Below are positions 9,145 through 18,049 of a stretch of 64,000 nt of DNA, piece after piece (positions within the stretch are counted from its first letter, which is position 1; the number at the start of each line of letters is the position of its first letter). Both the position numbers and the translations under genes were made by a program. The DNA is from Brevibacillus brevis (lineage in GTDB: Bacteria; Bacillota; Bacilli; Brevibacillales; Brevibacillaceae): the NCBI RefSeq assembly GCF_900637055.1, contig NZ_LR134338.1, positions 5,291,001 to 5,355,000 of the forward strand, read 5' to 3'. Below the pieces are notes generated by a model. The model was not told the origin of the DNA. It searched no databases and saw only the letters and a program-made list of their open reading frames with translations.

Positions 9145-9660
9145 TTAGGCCTTTTTTGTTAAGCGAATCACATCCAGCAAATCGATTTTTTGCCTTGTTT
9201 TTTCATGATACAGCCATTTTTCCTGAACATGATCCACAAATAAAATTCCGTCTAAATGATCGATTTCATGCTGGATACAAACAGCAAGGAATCCGTCTCC
9301 CTCAAGGATCACTTCCTCGCCTTGTCTGTTCAACGTCTTTACCTTTACATGCTCGGCTCTCTTTACATTGCCATAGTAACCCGGAAAGGATAGGCAAGCT
9401 TCCATTCCGATTTGTTCGCCACTCCTTTCTATAATTTCCGGATTAATGAGCTCAATTAATCCATCTCCGCAATCCATGACAACCACTCTGCGCAGAATGC
9501 CTACTTGCGGTGCGGCAAGGCCAGCACGGCCGTCCGTGGCATATAAGGTTTCAGCCATCTCATCCAGTAGCTTGAACGTTTTGGCATTGAGCTCATCCAC
9601 TGGCTTGGCTACTTTGCGCAAGATCGGGTCTCCAAAAGGCAAAATCTGTTTCACTGCCAT
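9145..9660 (-). CDS. def: Peptide deformylase
   Basis: This 171-residue enzyme removes the N-formyl group from nascent proteins. All three motifs are present: GLAAPQVG (47-54), EACLS (87-91, metal ligand Cys89) and HEIDH (131-135). The second motif reads EACLS rather than the usual EGCLS, a mild variation. It begins four bases after the stop of a small HTH gene, so the two are co-transcribed. This pairing with a small XRE protein, rather than with fmt, suggests a second, separately controlled deformylase; that is inference. Confidence 0.93.
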   Translation of the reverse strand: MAVKQILPFGDPILRKVAKPVDELNAKTFKLLDEMAETLYATDGRAGLAAPQVGILRRVVVMDCGDGLIELINPEIIERSGEQIGMEACLSFPGYYGNVKRAEHVKVKTLNRQGEEVILEGDGFLAVCIQHEIDHLDGILFVDHVQEKWLYHEKTRQKIDLLDVIRLTKKA

Positions 9661-9664
9661 ATGA

Positions 9665-9907
9665 TTATGCTCCCTTCACTCGATTAGGCGGTGTATATGC
9701 CCACAAGTCATTTGGTGTACACTCCAGAGCTGTACAGAGTGCATCTAGTGTCTCGGCTTTCATTTGTTTGGGTTGACTGGTTAGTAAAGCACTGATGGAG
9801 GCTGGAGACAGACTGTAATTTGCTTTCTCTTTCAACAGCCTTGCTAAAGCGGCTCCCGTCCAAACTCCTCTTTCTGCCATTACTTTTCGCAACATCCAGA
9901 CAAGCAT
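9665..9907 (-). CDS. Small XRE-type helix-turn-helix protein
   Basis: An 80-residue Cro/CI-like protein that is nearly all DNA-binding domain. A helix-turn-helix runs through LARLLKEKANYSLSPASISA, and ALCTALECTPNDLW is the typical last helix of the fold. Translation is placed at ATG 9907, which follows GGGGTGA; an earlier in-frame start lacks such a site. It leads an operon with def. Repeated TTAGGCA sequences just upstream may be its own operator, implying autoregulation and control of def. Confidence 0.82.
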   Translation of the reverse strand: MLVWMLRKVMAERGVWTGAALARLLKEKANYSLSPASISALLTSQPKQMKAETLDALCTALECTPNDLWAYTPPNRVKGA

Positions 9908-9945
9908 CTTTTCACCCCTCAAAATTTCGGCATTAACTTATTTTA

Positions 9946-9981
9946 TTAGGCAATACCTAATATACCATATTTTAGGCATTG
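9946..9981. promoter_or_regulatory. Candidate operator of the HTH-def operon
   Basis: A palindrome TTAGG-CAATA-CCTAA (9946-9960) is followed by another TTAGGCATTG half at 9972-9981, right in front of the HTH gene. The rest of the 9908-10221 gap holds only the terminator at 10092-10119. Confidence 0.45.
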
Positions 9982-10091
9982 AAATCAGGTAAAATGACCT
10001 TCTCAGTCCTCTGTAGATTCACTCTATTACTACTACTATCCTTGCCACTCGGAACTTTAGCCTAAAAATAATGCCCATGCTTCACAAATAT

Positions 10092-10119
10092 AAAAAAGCA
10101 GGGAACATCCCTGCCTTTT
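10092..10119. terminator. Terminator downstream of the 10222-10809 gene
   Basis: Short perfect hairpin GCAGGGA-ACA-TCCCTGC with A-run on one side and T-run on the other. Confidence 0.75.
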
Positions 10120-10221
10120 CATACCAGAAAGTATAGTGAAAATAAATTTCAGATGTAGTCTGACATAAACTCTCCCTCTGTCAGACGAAAGCAAACTGCG
10201 ACTCATACGATTACTGCACCA

Positions 10222-10809
10222 TTACTTAATGGCATTTAGAAGTTCTTCTTCGTGAATGGAAGGAATTGCATCTGACTCAAAAACATTTTTATATTCTACC
10301 TTTGACGAATTCGTTAATGTTATACCTTTTGATGAGCTTGCCATAAAAAGCTGATTAGGCGTATTAGGTACTAAGATCTCTTTCCCAAGTGTTTCAACAT
10401 AACCGCCATTTAAAAATAAGAGGTAATCACCTTTATCAATATCCTGATTTTTTTGTTCGACTATATTTACTATGTCCTTACCTTTCCCCATATCAATTCC
10501 TATCAGACGGTATAATTCTATGGTATCTCCATCTTCAATCTTTTGATTAGTAAGATTATTGTAGACTTTATTTACTTTTACCTGATAGACGAAGTATTTG
10601 AGCTCTCCAACCATTTCTTCCTTATATTCATTTGGAATTGTAGCATTGACAATTAGTTTAGAGTCATTGGCAATGTCCTCAGCAGATTTAAAAATTTTAG
10701 CCAAAGCAAAACTCTTGGAAGAGGGGCGATCTCCTTCTTGATATATCCAAGCTGAACCGATACCTACAACTAATGCAGCTACGGTTACAATACCATATAT
10801 TTTTTTCAT
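10222..10809 (-). CDS. Putative exported protein of unknown function
   Basis: I do not recognise a family for this 195-residue protein. It has a positively charged start followed by a hydrophobic segment (residues 5-23) that fits a signal anchor or signal peptide, then a soluble, lysine-rich region. IVNATI, YFVYQVKVNKVYNN and DYLLFLNGG suggest a small beta-rich extracellular domain. GAGGTGTG precedes ATG 10809. Its coding sequence is clearly more AT-rich than the def and flavin reductase genes around it, so it could be acquired. Confidence 0.7.
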   Translation of the reverse strand: MKKIYGIVTVAALVVGIGSAWIYQEGDRPSSKSFALAKIFKSAEDIANDSKLIVNATIPNEYKEEMVGELKYFVYQVKVNKVYNNLTNQKIEDGDTIELYRLIGIDMGKGKDIVNIVEQKNQDIDKGDYLLFLNGGYVETLGKEILVPNTPNQLFMASSSKGITLTNSSKVEYKNVFESDAIPSIHEEELLNAIK

Positions 10810-11011
10810 GAATTTTCACACCTCATTATAAAGTTTTGTTTCTATATAAGTATTGTAAGTTGTCTTTATCATATTTCGTTGGCCCATCCATATCCCAATC
10901 AAAAACGTCATCCTCATCCATAATCGAATCAGTACCACTTTTTGTGGTAAACTTGCATTTTCCAAATTATTGTATTTAATTCATATGATACAAACGAATC
11001 CAACGCAAGCC

Positions 11012-11052
11012 AAACAAGTTGACATAGATAATGTATCGATGTCAACTTGTTT
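11012..11052. other. Perfect 14-bp inverted repeat in the 10810-11112 gap
   Basis: AAACAAGTTGACAT and ATGTCAACTTGTTT are exact reverse complements separated by 13 bases. It lies 60 bases past the flavin reductase stop, so it could terminate that gene on the reverse strand, although no long T-run follows. It could instead be an operator. I see nothing else in this gap. Confidence 0.6.
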
Positions 11053-11112
11053 CTAAGAAGATTTTCAATTCTCGATTAAATGAAGTCTTGACGATAGAGA
11101 AATAAGATGGGT

Positions 11113-11715
11113 CTACGTTTCCGATCGATATGTTTTTCCCAACTGATCACCCAGACCAAAATAATGGCGGAAGTTGTAGATCAGCGGATTCCATGCTTGA
11201 GGGTTCACGTGATGAGCACTTTGGACAATCTGTTTGTCTGCATGGACGTGACGCACTTCTGTCTCCACGATTGCAAACATGTCGGCATATTCTGGAAAAC
11301 GGATTGTGCGGACGACTGCTTCGAGTTGAAGCGGGCATTCTCCTACTCGCTTTGGACGAACGATAGCAGAGTCAACAGAAGTCAGCTTGGCGGCCTGAAA
11401 CTTATCCGCTTCATAGCAGAAGCCCAGCTCCTTTTTGTAGTCGGGTACAGGATTGCGGCCTGTCAGCGGTGCTAATGCTTCTACCTGCTGCCACATGGAA
11501 GCATCCGGCAAATTGATGACACACTCCGGCCGCTGACGCAAATTTTCCAATCCTTGCGAGCCAAACCCGAGTCCCAGAATGACATAATTTCCTAACGCCC
11601 ATGACGATGAAATGGGACTGATATTCGTTGTTCCATCTTCATTTTCAGTCGTCAACAGGACGACGGGAGTTCCGTAATACAAAATCTTCGGTTGGATGGT
11701 AGTATGGCTTGTCAT
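11113..11715 (-). CDS. Flavin reductase family (FMN-binding split barrel) protein
   Basis: A 200-residue protein of the flavin reductase-like/DIM6-NTAB group. The early segment PVVLLTTENEDGTTNISPISSSWALG is the typical FMN-binding strand set, and ECVINLPD the following conserved strand. Members reduce or bind FMN and often act beside oxygenases, but no oxygenase neighbour is visible. ATG 11715 with AAAGGAGG eight bases upstream is a near-ideal start; a GTG two codons earlier is ignored. The specific redox partner is unknown. Confidence 0.82.
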   Translation of the reverse strand: MTSHTTIQPKILYYGTPVVLLTTENEDGTTNISPISSSWALGNYVILGLGFGSQGLENLRQRPECVINLPDASMWQQVEALAPLTGRNPVPDYKKELGFCYEADKFQAAKLTSVDSAIVRPKRVGECPLQLEAVVRTIRFPEYADMFAIVETEVRHVHADKQIVQSAHHVNPQAWNPLIYNFRHYFGLGDQLGKTYRSET

Positions 11716-11818
11716 GAACACAGCCTCCTTTGACTAGAATCACTCTTGCTACGACTCATTCTAGTCGAGGATTATTTCCATCGCGCTCGAAGTGTGATTG
11801 TATGCTTACCTCCGCAAA

Positions 11819-12607
11819 TTAGCGTGCTCCCGCTTTTTGCAGGATTTGTACAATCTCGTGATAACCTCGTTCTTTTGCACGATACAGAGGGGTTTTTCCT
11901 TCGCTATCCGAGATGTTCACATCAGCACCGTGGTCGATTAACAGTTGAACCATCTCTTGTTGTTTTTTTCCCCCATCGTTCAATACGATTGCTTCCATCA
12001 ACGCTGTCCATCCCGGATTGTTCACATGGTTGACGTCTACATCCGTCCGGCTAAGAAGTTCCTTTGCTACTTCCACATACCCATGTTCTGCCGCTGGAAT
12101 CAAAGGTGTTCCTCCGAAGCGGTTGTAAATCTTCGTATCTGGGCCAGCATCGATCACCAGCTTCAAGATTTCTAGGTATCCTTCTGCTCCCGCATACAAG
12201 AACGGATTATCTTGCCGGTCGTCCTGAATATTGATGTCAGCTCCTGCTTCAATGAGTACTTTCACTGTTTCCACGTGATTGCCGTGTGTAGCCGCCATCG
12301 CCGCTGTTCTTCCACGATCATCCTGTGCATTTATCTCAGCCCCTGCTGCCAAGCTCACCTTGACTTCATCGGTTTTGCCCTCGGCTGCGGCAGAGAGCAG
12401 TTTTTTGTTCCGTTCTTTCACTTCTTCTTGAGAGAGTGTGGTTTTTTTCCCTGGTTGAGTCTGTTGCTGCTGCGGTGGCTGTGGTGTTGCTGGTTGTTGT
12501 TGCTGCTGATGTGCAGTCGTTACAGCCGGAGCTGTTGTGGACGGTTCATCCATGCAACCAGTCAACAGCATTCCGAATGGGATTGCAGTGAGAATGAGTT
12601 TGTACAT
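11819..12607 (-). CDS. Ankyrin-repeat lipoprotein
   Basis: This 262-residue protein begins with a lipoprotein signal ending in the lipobox LLTGC (Cys18), so it should be anchored on the outer face of the membrane. A low-complexity linker rich in Q, P and T (about 30-55) leads to five or so ankyrin repeats, for example DRGRTAAMAATHGNHVETVK, GGTPLIPAAEHGYVEVAK and EGKTPLYRAKERGYHEIVQ. Ankyrin repeats bind proteins, so an extracellular binding role is expected; the partner is unknown. AAGGAGG precedes ATG 12607. Confidence 0.9.
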   Translation of the reverse strand: MYKLILTAIPFGMLLTGCMDEPSTTAPAVTTAHQQQQQPATPQPPQQQQTQPGKKTTLSQEEVKERNKKLLSAAAEGKTDEVKVSLAAGAEINAQDDRGRTAAMAATHGNHVETVKVLIEAGADINIQDDRQDNPFLYAGAEGYLEILKLVIDAGPDTKIYNRFGGTPLIPAAEHGYVEVAKELLSRTDVDVNHVNNPGWTALMEAIVLNDGGKKQQEMVQLLIDHGADVNISDSEGKTPLYRAKERGYHEIVQILQKAGAR

Positions 12608-12696
12608 TTGGGCACCTTCCTCCTTGGTATGTCATTGAGATATAAGCCCGGTTGCGTACCGAGCTTAGATTGAATGTTAAGAGGTTTCGTTCGTGA

Positions 12697-14715
12697 TTAT
12701 TTTGTCGTGAAGGTCAGTCCTGCCCATTGCCCTACAGGAGTAACGGAATACATGGTGTTTGGTTCTAATTTGCCGCCGTTCATGATCTCAAAGATTCCCG
12801 TAGCGCCTTTGCGTGTTGTGACCTTGTATTGGGCAACAAGCTCTGCCCCGTCTGGTGCGGTAAGCGTTATTTGGCGGAATGCAAACAGTTCATCACGCGG
12901 ATCCGTGCTTAATCTTACCTCCAGCGTGGTTTCGTTTACTTCTTTTACAGAGCGAATCGTAAGCGGATTGATCGCTTTTGCCGTGAACGTGGCATCCTTA
13001 ATATCGGCCCAATCAGATGTAACGTTGTATTCTACACCTGGAATCAGCGTCTCCCCTGCTGGCAAACGGAATTTTGGCTCCTGACGGCCATCTGTGGCTT
13101 GTGTAAATGGAACGTACGTCGCTACGATTGGCTCGCCACCCTCTGGTGTGATGTATACTTGTGCTGTTCTCAGAGATGGAATGATCTCATAGCTCTTTCC
13201 ACGGTAGCGATTGTTTTCATCCAATATAAAGTCCAGACCATTTCGTTTTCCGGCATAAGACGCAATCACATTTTCATAGTCCGTTACGCCAGCGCGCAGG
13301 CTTGATTCGATCTCAATCGTATCATACGCTACCTGACGGGCTTCGACCATGTCCAGCCTATCGCTGTTTGTTTCAAACGTGCCTGCCTCGTCGTCTTTGT
13401 ATGTCAACGTGTAAGTCATGTCGGAAGCCTGAGATGTCGTTGGAACAAAGTAGGTAGCTGTTGTCCCTGTTTTTAACTGCGGGATATTGCGAATCGTCAA
13501 ACCATTATCAAATTGAAAATTTTCCTGTGCTTGCGCAAGCGCCAAATCTTCTGTTACGAGTGGAGCAGAGAAGGTAACTTCCAATGTAATCGGATTGAGC
13601 GACTTGATGCTCTGTACTTCTGCATTTTCATCTGGTTGGGCATCCGTTGTAACAGACACGTTTCTCGCTGTAGCCCATTCGCCTACTGGTTCCACCTGAT
13701 AGGTGACATTTGAAGCCAGCTCTTCGCCGTTCATGATTTCAAACGTACCCGTTGCTCCATTGCGCGTCGTGAATTTGTATTGGGCAACCAGCTCTGTTCC
13801 ATCTGGAGCTGTCAACGTGATGCGGCGGAGTGGAAAAATCTCTTCGCGCGGGTCGCGTCGCAGTGTGACATCGAGTGTTGTTTCACTTGTTGCTTCTACA
13901 GACTGGATGGTGAGTGGGTCGATATCTTTCGCCGTAAAGGTAGCGTCACGGAAATCAGCCCAATCAGCGGTAACCGTGTAAGTGACACCCGGCTCAAGCT
14001 GCTCTCCCTCTGGCAGACGGAATTTCGGTTCTTGACGACCATCCGTATTCTGGGTGAACGGAACGTAAGTAGCCATGATCGGCTCACCGTTTCTTGGTGT
14101 CAGAGTTACTTGTGTACCGCGCAAGGAAGAGATGATTTGGTATTCCTTTCCTTTGTAACGGTTGTCCTCATCCAGTTCAAAGTCTAGACCGCCTCGTTTG
14201 CCTGCGTACGCTTCGATTACATTCCCGTAATCCGTTACGCGGTCACTCAGGCGCGACTCTAGCTCAATCGTATCATTGTCTACTTGACGTGCCTCTCTCA
14301 TATTGATTTGTTCTGTGTTGGCTGTGAAAGTGCCTACTTCCTCGCCTTTGTAACGGAAGGTATACGTTGTTCCTTCCTCTTGCGGGGTAGTAGGTACGAT
14401 GTAGGTAGATTTGAATCCAGTTTTTAGCTGTGGAACATTTCGAATGGTTAGGTCGTTATCAAATTCGAAGTTTTTCTGTGCGTTATTGAGTGCCACTTCT
14501 TCTGAGCTGAGCGGCTCTGCAAAGGTGATCTCTAGTGTAATGGAATTCAGAGACTTGATGCTCGATACCTCAACAGCTTCGCTTTCGTCCTGCTTATCAT
14601 GAGAGGCTGCTCTCGCTACTGTATCCATGTTCAGAACGTTGAAAGGAACCGCTACCCCTGTTCCGAGCATCGACGCGAGTAAAAGTAGTGAGAGGTGCTT
14701 TTTCGTTTTCTTCAT
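12697..14715 (-). CDS. Secreted surface protein with two tandem ~310-residue repeats
   Basis: The 672-residue product has a classical signal peptide (residues 1-36, cleavage near ARA). Two long homologous halves follow, starting at EVSSIKSLNSITLEITF and EVQSIKSLNPITLEVTF; each contains VEATSETTLDV- or VKEVNETTLEV-like beta modules, so each half itself looks built from Ig-like/SbsA-type units. It probably sits in the cell wall or S-layer space, though no SLH or LPXTG motif is visible. AAGGAG before ATG 14715 sets the start; an earlier in-frame start at 14748 has no signal-like sequence. Function is unknown. Confidence 0.85.
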   Translation of the reverse strand: MKKTKKHLSLLLLASMLGTGVAVPFNVLNMDTVARAASHDKQDESEAVEVSSIKSLNSITLEITFAEPLSSEEVALNNAQKNFEFDNDLTIRNVPQLKTGFKSTYIVPTTPQEEGTTYTFRYKGEEVGTFTANTEQINMREARQVDNDTIELESRLSDRVTDYGNVIEAYAGKRGGLDFELDEDNRYKGKEYQIISSLRGTQVTLTPRNGEPIMATYVPFTQNTDGRQEPKFRLPEGEQLEPGVTYTVTADWADFRDATFTAKDIDPLTIQSVEATSETTLDVTLRRDPREEIFPLRRITLTAPDGTELVAQYKFTTRNGATGTFEIMNGEELASNVTYQVEPVGEWATARNVSVTTDAQPDENAEVQSIKSLNPITLEVTFSAPLVTEDLALAQAQENFQFDNGLTIRNIPQLKTGTTATYFVPTTSQASDMTYTLTYKDDEAGTFETNSDRLDMVEARQVAYDTIEIESSLRAGVTDYENVIASYAGKRNGLDFILDENNRYRGKSYEIIPSLRTAQVYITPEGGEPIVATYVPFTQATDGRQEPKFRLPAGETLIPGVEYNVTSDWADIKDATFTAKAINPLTIRSVKEVNETTLEVRLSTDPRDELFAFRQITLTAPDGAELVAQYKVTTRKGATGIFEIMNGGKLEPNTMYSVTPVGQWAGLTFTTK

Positions 14716-14863
14716 ACGATCATCTCCTTGTCTACGATGGGGGATCAACCCTCTGAATCTATCGTAGTCGGTAGAGATAAACTCCTACTAAACCTGTTCT
14801 TAATGAACTATTTCCTAAAGATTAACTTTTTCTAAAAAAATGACAGTGGAAAAAAGAAAAAAC

Positions 14864-14890
14864 AAAAACGCCAATCACGTTGGCGTTTTT
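14864..14890. terminator. Terminator downstream of the chemoreceptor gene
   Basis: AAAAACGCCAA-TCACG-TTGGCGTTTTT forms an 11-bp perfect stem between the chemoreceptor stop and the surface-protein promoter region. Confidence 0.85.
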
Positions 14891-14913
14891 GCGTTCGTTT
14901 GTACGGTATATGC

Positions 14914-16641
14914 CTACACCTTAAATCGGCGAATCATATGCTGCAACTCTTCTGCCATATTGGAAAGAGCTGTCGCTGACGAAGCGATTTCCTCCATAGA
15001 AGCGAGCTGCTGCTGTGTTGCAGCCGAAACGTTTTGCGTGCCATCAGCAGTCAAGTCGGAAACTTCGCTGACCAGCTCCATCGCTTGTACGACCTGTTCG
15101 GAATGGGCAGACACTTCCTGGGCAGATGCAGACACGTCGTGAATCTGGTCGGCTACTGTACCAATCGAGTTCTGAATTTGACCGAAAGTTTCGCCTGCAC
15201 GATGAACGACGCGAATTCCTTCCTGTACTTCCCGGGTGCCTGTTTCCATCGATTCCACCGCGACTTTTGTATCTGTCTGGATCGTACTGATCAACTGCGC
15301 AATTTTTTGGGCGGACTGTGCTGACTGCTCTGCCAGCTTCCGTACTTCATCTGCAACAACCGCGAATCCACGACCGTGCTCTCCTGCACGTGCTGCTTCA
15401 ATTGCTGCATTGAGGGCAAGCAGGTTGGTCTGATCCGCAATACCTGTGATGACTTCGATGATCTCCCCAATTGCTTGAGAATGATTGCCCAAACCGTCTA
15501 CCACGGATGCGAGCTCACGCATGGAATCGTGGATCGCATTCATTTGCTGAACGGCTGCCTGAATCGACTGGTTCCCTTCTCCTGCCATGTTGGCGACTTC
15601 GCTCACCATATTGGATGTTTGCTGTGCATTATTTGCAATTTGACGAATTCCTCGTGACATATCATCTATGGATTTCGCCCCATTCTCTACACTCGCTACC
15701 TGTCGATCAACGCCTGCTGCCACTTCTTGAACAGTAACAGCAATCTGTTCGGTGGCCCTGCTCGTCTGATCTGCACTTGCCGTCAATTGCTCAGCCGATG
15801 CGGCTACCTGCTCGGAAGTCCCGCCTACCTGACGAATGACAGTAGTTAAACTGCTGGTCATCTCATTGAACGAATTCGCCAGATCCAAAATCTCGTCACG
15901 ACTTTTGACAACCACTGGCTCCACTCGCAAATCACCATCAGCGACTTTCTTCATCTCTTCCATCAAAAGCAAGATCGGTCGACGGATGCTCGCAGTCAGT
16001 ACGACAGCCAGCGCTACACATGCGATGACAGAGATAACCATGACAATAATCAGGTCCCGCTTGACTGACTCATACAGTTGGGCACTTTCCGTGCCAGCGC
16101 GTTGTGCTCCCTCACTGTTGTACGTCATCATGGCATCCAAATATTTCTTGCGTTCTAAAAACAATTCACTGCCTTTTTTCTTTATGCGATCCAGCTCGGC
16201 CATGTCTGCATCGGTAGCTGGCCTTCTGATATCGACTTTTTTGGCGATTGCCACGTATTGCGGATTGAATTCCTCGTATTTTTTCAGCGCCTGCTTCAAT
16301 CCTTCATAATTGTTACGGTCCTCTTCGCCAAAAACCGTTTTTTCATAGCTGGCCAATAAGCCGTCCATATAGGCAAATTGGTCTTCGATTTGCTGTGCGT
16401 ACTTGTTCTTGTCATCCATGCTCTCAGAAGTAAGCATGGTTTGCGTAACGCCGTAAACGGTTTCCAGTGTCATGTTGATCTTCAAAATATCTTCCAAACC
16501 TGGGCGCCAATTCGTATTCATTTCCACCATCTTCTGATTCATCTGCTGCATCTTGGTAATGGTCGTAATCCCCATAAACAGCATGATAACCAGGATCAGC
16601 GCATACGCACTAGCCAATTTTTTTCCGATCGTCCATTTCAT
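14914..16641 (-). CDS. Methyl-accepting chemotaxis protein
   Basis: A 575-residue transmembrane chemoreceptor. The first helix spans about residues 10-30; a periplasm-facing four-helix-bundle type sensor (residues 35-185) is followed by a second helix (IVMVISVIACVALAVVL), a HAMP domain, and a long signalling coiled coil. The highly conserved hairpin tip ITGIADQTNLLALNAAIEAA is present. It would couple an unknown ligand to CheA/CheW. It stands alone rather than in a che operon. The flanking SolA-type oxidase is divergent, so there is no functional link to propose. Confidence 0.94.
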   Translation of the reverse strand: MKWTIGKKLASAYALILVIMLFMGITTITKMQQMNQKMVEMNTNWRPGLEDILKINMTLETVYGVTQTMLTSESMDDKNKYAQQIEDQFAYMDGLLASYEKTVFGEEDRNNYEGLKQALKKYEEFNPQYVAIAKKVDIRRPATDADMAELDRIKKKGSELFLERKKYLDAMMTYNSEGAQRAGTESAQLYESVKRDLIIVMVISVIACVALAVVLTASIRRPILLLMEEMKKVADGDLRVEPVVVKSRDEILDLANSFNEMTSSLTTVIRQVGGTSEQVAASAEQLTASADQTSRATEQIAVTVQEVAAGVDRQVASVENGAKSIDDMSRGIRQIANNAQQTSNMVSEVANMAGEGNQSIQAAVQQMNAIHDSMRELASVVDGLGNHSQAIGEIIEVITGIADQTNLLALNAAIEAARAGEHGRGFAVVADEVRKLAEQSAQSAQKIAQLISTIQTDTKVAVESMETGTREVQEGIRVVHRAGETFGQIQNSIGTVADQIHDVSASAQEVSAHSEQVVQAMELVSEVSDLTADGTQNVSAATQQQLASMEEIASSATALSNMAEELQHMIRRFKV

Positions 16642-16814
16642 TTCGTAAACACCACTTTTCTTGACTTATGATGATAGCGTAATCACCTTTTCCCTCCCAA
16701 CTGATGGAATAAACCTTATTGCGCACAAAAAAATGGATCTTAACACAAAAATTAAAATCCACAATTCAGAAAACTCCTGTAAGATAGATGAAAATAAAAC
16801 GGAATGGAGGACTG

Positions 16815-17960
16815 ATGATGCAAAACTACGACGTTATTATTGTTGGAGCAGGATCGATGGGAATGGCAGCCGGCTACTATCTGGCGAAGCAGGGCGTGCG
16901 TATACTCATGATCGATGCCTTTGATCCCCCACACACGCTGGGTAGCCACCATGGGGATACCCGTATCATTCGCCATGCGTACGGAGAAGGAAAACAATAC
17001 GTCCCGCTTGCGTTGCGGGCGCAACAGTTGTGGTCAGAATTGGAACAGGCATCTGGTATACCGGTCTTCGCCAAAACAGGCGTTTTGAACGCTGGACCCC
17101 TGAATTGTACTTTCCTGAATGAAATTCGGGAGAGCGCCGAGCAGTACTCCCTTCCCTTGGAGGTACTCAGTGCCGATGAGATCATGCAACGCTGGCCAGG
17201 AATAAACCTGCCTGCTGATTACTACGGTTGTCTGGAGCCTACTTCGGGTGTACTTTATTCCGAAAACGGCATTCGCACCTATCGAGACCTCGCCCTTGCC
17301 TCAGGAGCTACGCTGCTGACGAACACGCCAGTCACGCAGTTGGAGCCAACAGGAAATGGGTTCATTGTGCATACGGAATCTGCCAGCTACCGCGGCGATA
17401 AAGTCCTTCTATCCGCCGGTGCTTGGAATGGTTCACTCCTTGACTCGTTGGGCTTGTCCATCCCGCTCACGCCTACCCGCAAAACGGTTGCCTGGTTTGG
17501 TGCAGATGAGAGCAAGTACAGTGCGGATAGCTTTCCTGCCTTCATCTTTCGCCTCGATGACTCCATGTTCTACGGATTTCCCAGCTTTGATGGCAGCGGT
17601 GTAAAAATCGGACGCCATGACGGAGGACTAGCCATCGATCCCGATAAACTGGAACGTACCTTTGGCACCTATTTGTCAGACGAAGGAGATGTTCGTTCCT
17701 TTTTGGAAGCGTATATGCCTGGGGCAGCCGGACCATTGCGACAAGGCAAGGTATGCATCTACACCATGACACCGGATGAGCATTTCGTCATTGATCGTCA
17801 TCCTGAACATCCACAGCTTGTATTTGCAGCAGGCTTTTCCGGACACGGTTATAAATTCGCCAGTGCGATCGGGGAAGCGACCAGCCAACTGCTGGTAGAG
17901 GGAGCATCTTCCCTTGACCTGTCTATGTTTTCTTGGAAGCGATTCTCCTGTCCATCATAG
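16815..17960 (+). CDS. solA: N-methyltryptophan oxidase / monomeric sarcosine oxidase-like FAD enzyme
   Basis: This 381-residue flavoenzyme opens with the FAD-binding motif GAGSMG and has GSHHGDTRIIRHAYGE, typical of the monomeric sarcosine oxidase/SolA family. Near the C-terminus, CIYTMTPDEHFVID carries the cysteine that forms the covalent 8-alpha-S-cysteinyl FAD link. It should oxidatively demethylate an N-methyl amino acid, releasing formaldehyde and hydrogen peroxide. GGAGG precedes two adjacent ATGs, 16815 and 16818, and either could start. Choice between N-methyltryptophan, sarcosine and other substrates is uncertain. Confidence 0.87.
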   Translation: MMQNYDVIIVGAGSMGMAAGYYLAKQGVRILMIDAFDPPHTLGSHHGDTRIIRHAYGEGKQYVPLALRAQQLWSELEQASGIPVFAKTGVLNAGPLNCTFLNEIRESAEQYSLPLEVLSADEIMQRWPGINLPADYYGCLEPTSGVLYSENGIRTYRDLALASGATLLTNTPVTQLEPTGNGFIVHTESASYRGDKVLLSAGAWNGSLLDSLGLSIPLTPTRKTVAWFGADESKYSADSFPAFIFRLDDSMFYGFPSFDGSGVKIGRHDGGLAIDPDKLERTFGTYLSDEGDVRSFLEAYMPGAAGPLRQGKVCIYTMTPDEHFVIDRHPEHPQLVFAAGFSGHGYKFASAIGEATSQLLVEGASSLDLSMFSWKRFSCPS

Positions 17961-17986
17961 CGGTTGTTCAAAAAACCGCCTTTTTG
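17959..17986 (+). terminator. Terminator of the SolA-type gene
   Basis: GCGGTT / AACCGC stem directly at the stop codon followed by CTTTTTG. Confidence 0.65.
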
Positions 17987-18003
17987 AACTCGCACTTATG
18001 AGT

Positions 18004-18042
18004 GAAAAAAGCCTCTCGCCGTATTTATGGCAAGAGGCTTTC
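18004..18042. terminator. Terminator of the tgl gene
   Basis: AAGCCTCTCGCC pairs with GGCAAGAGGCTT, with T-rich tracts on both sides; it lies just past the tgl stop on the reverse strand. Confidence 0.8.
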
Positions 18043-18049
18043 ATTCTTT

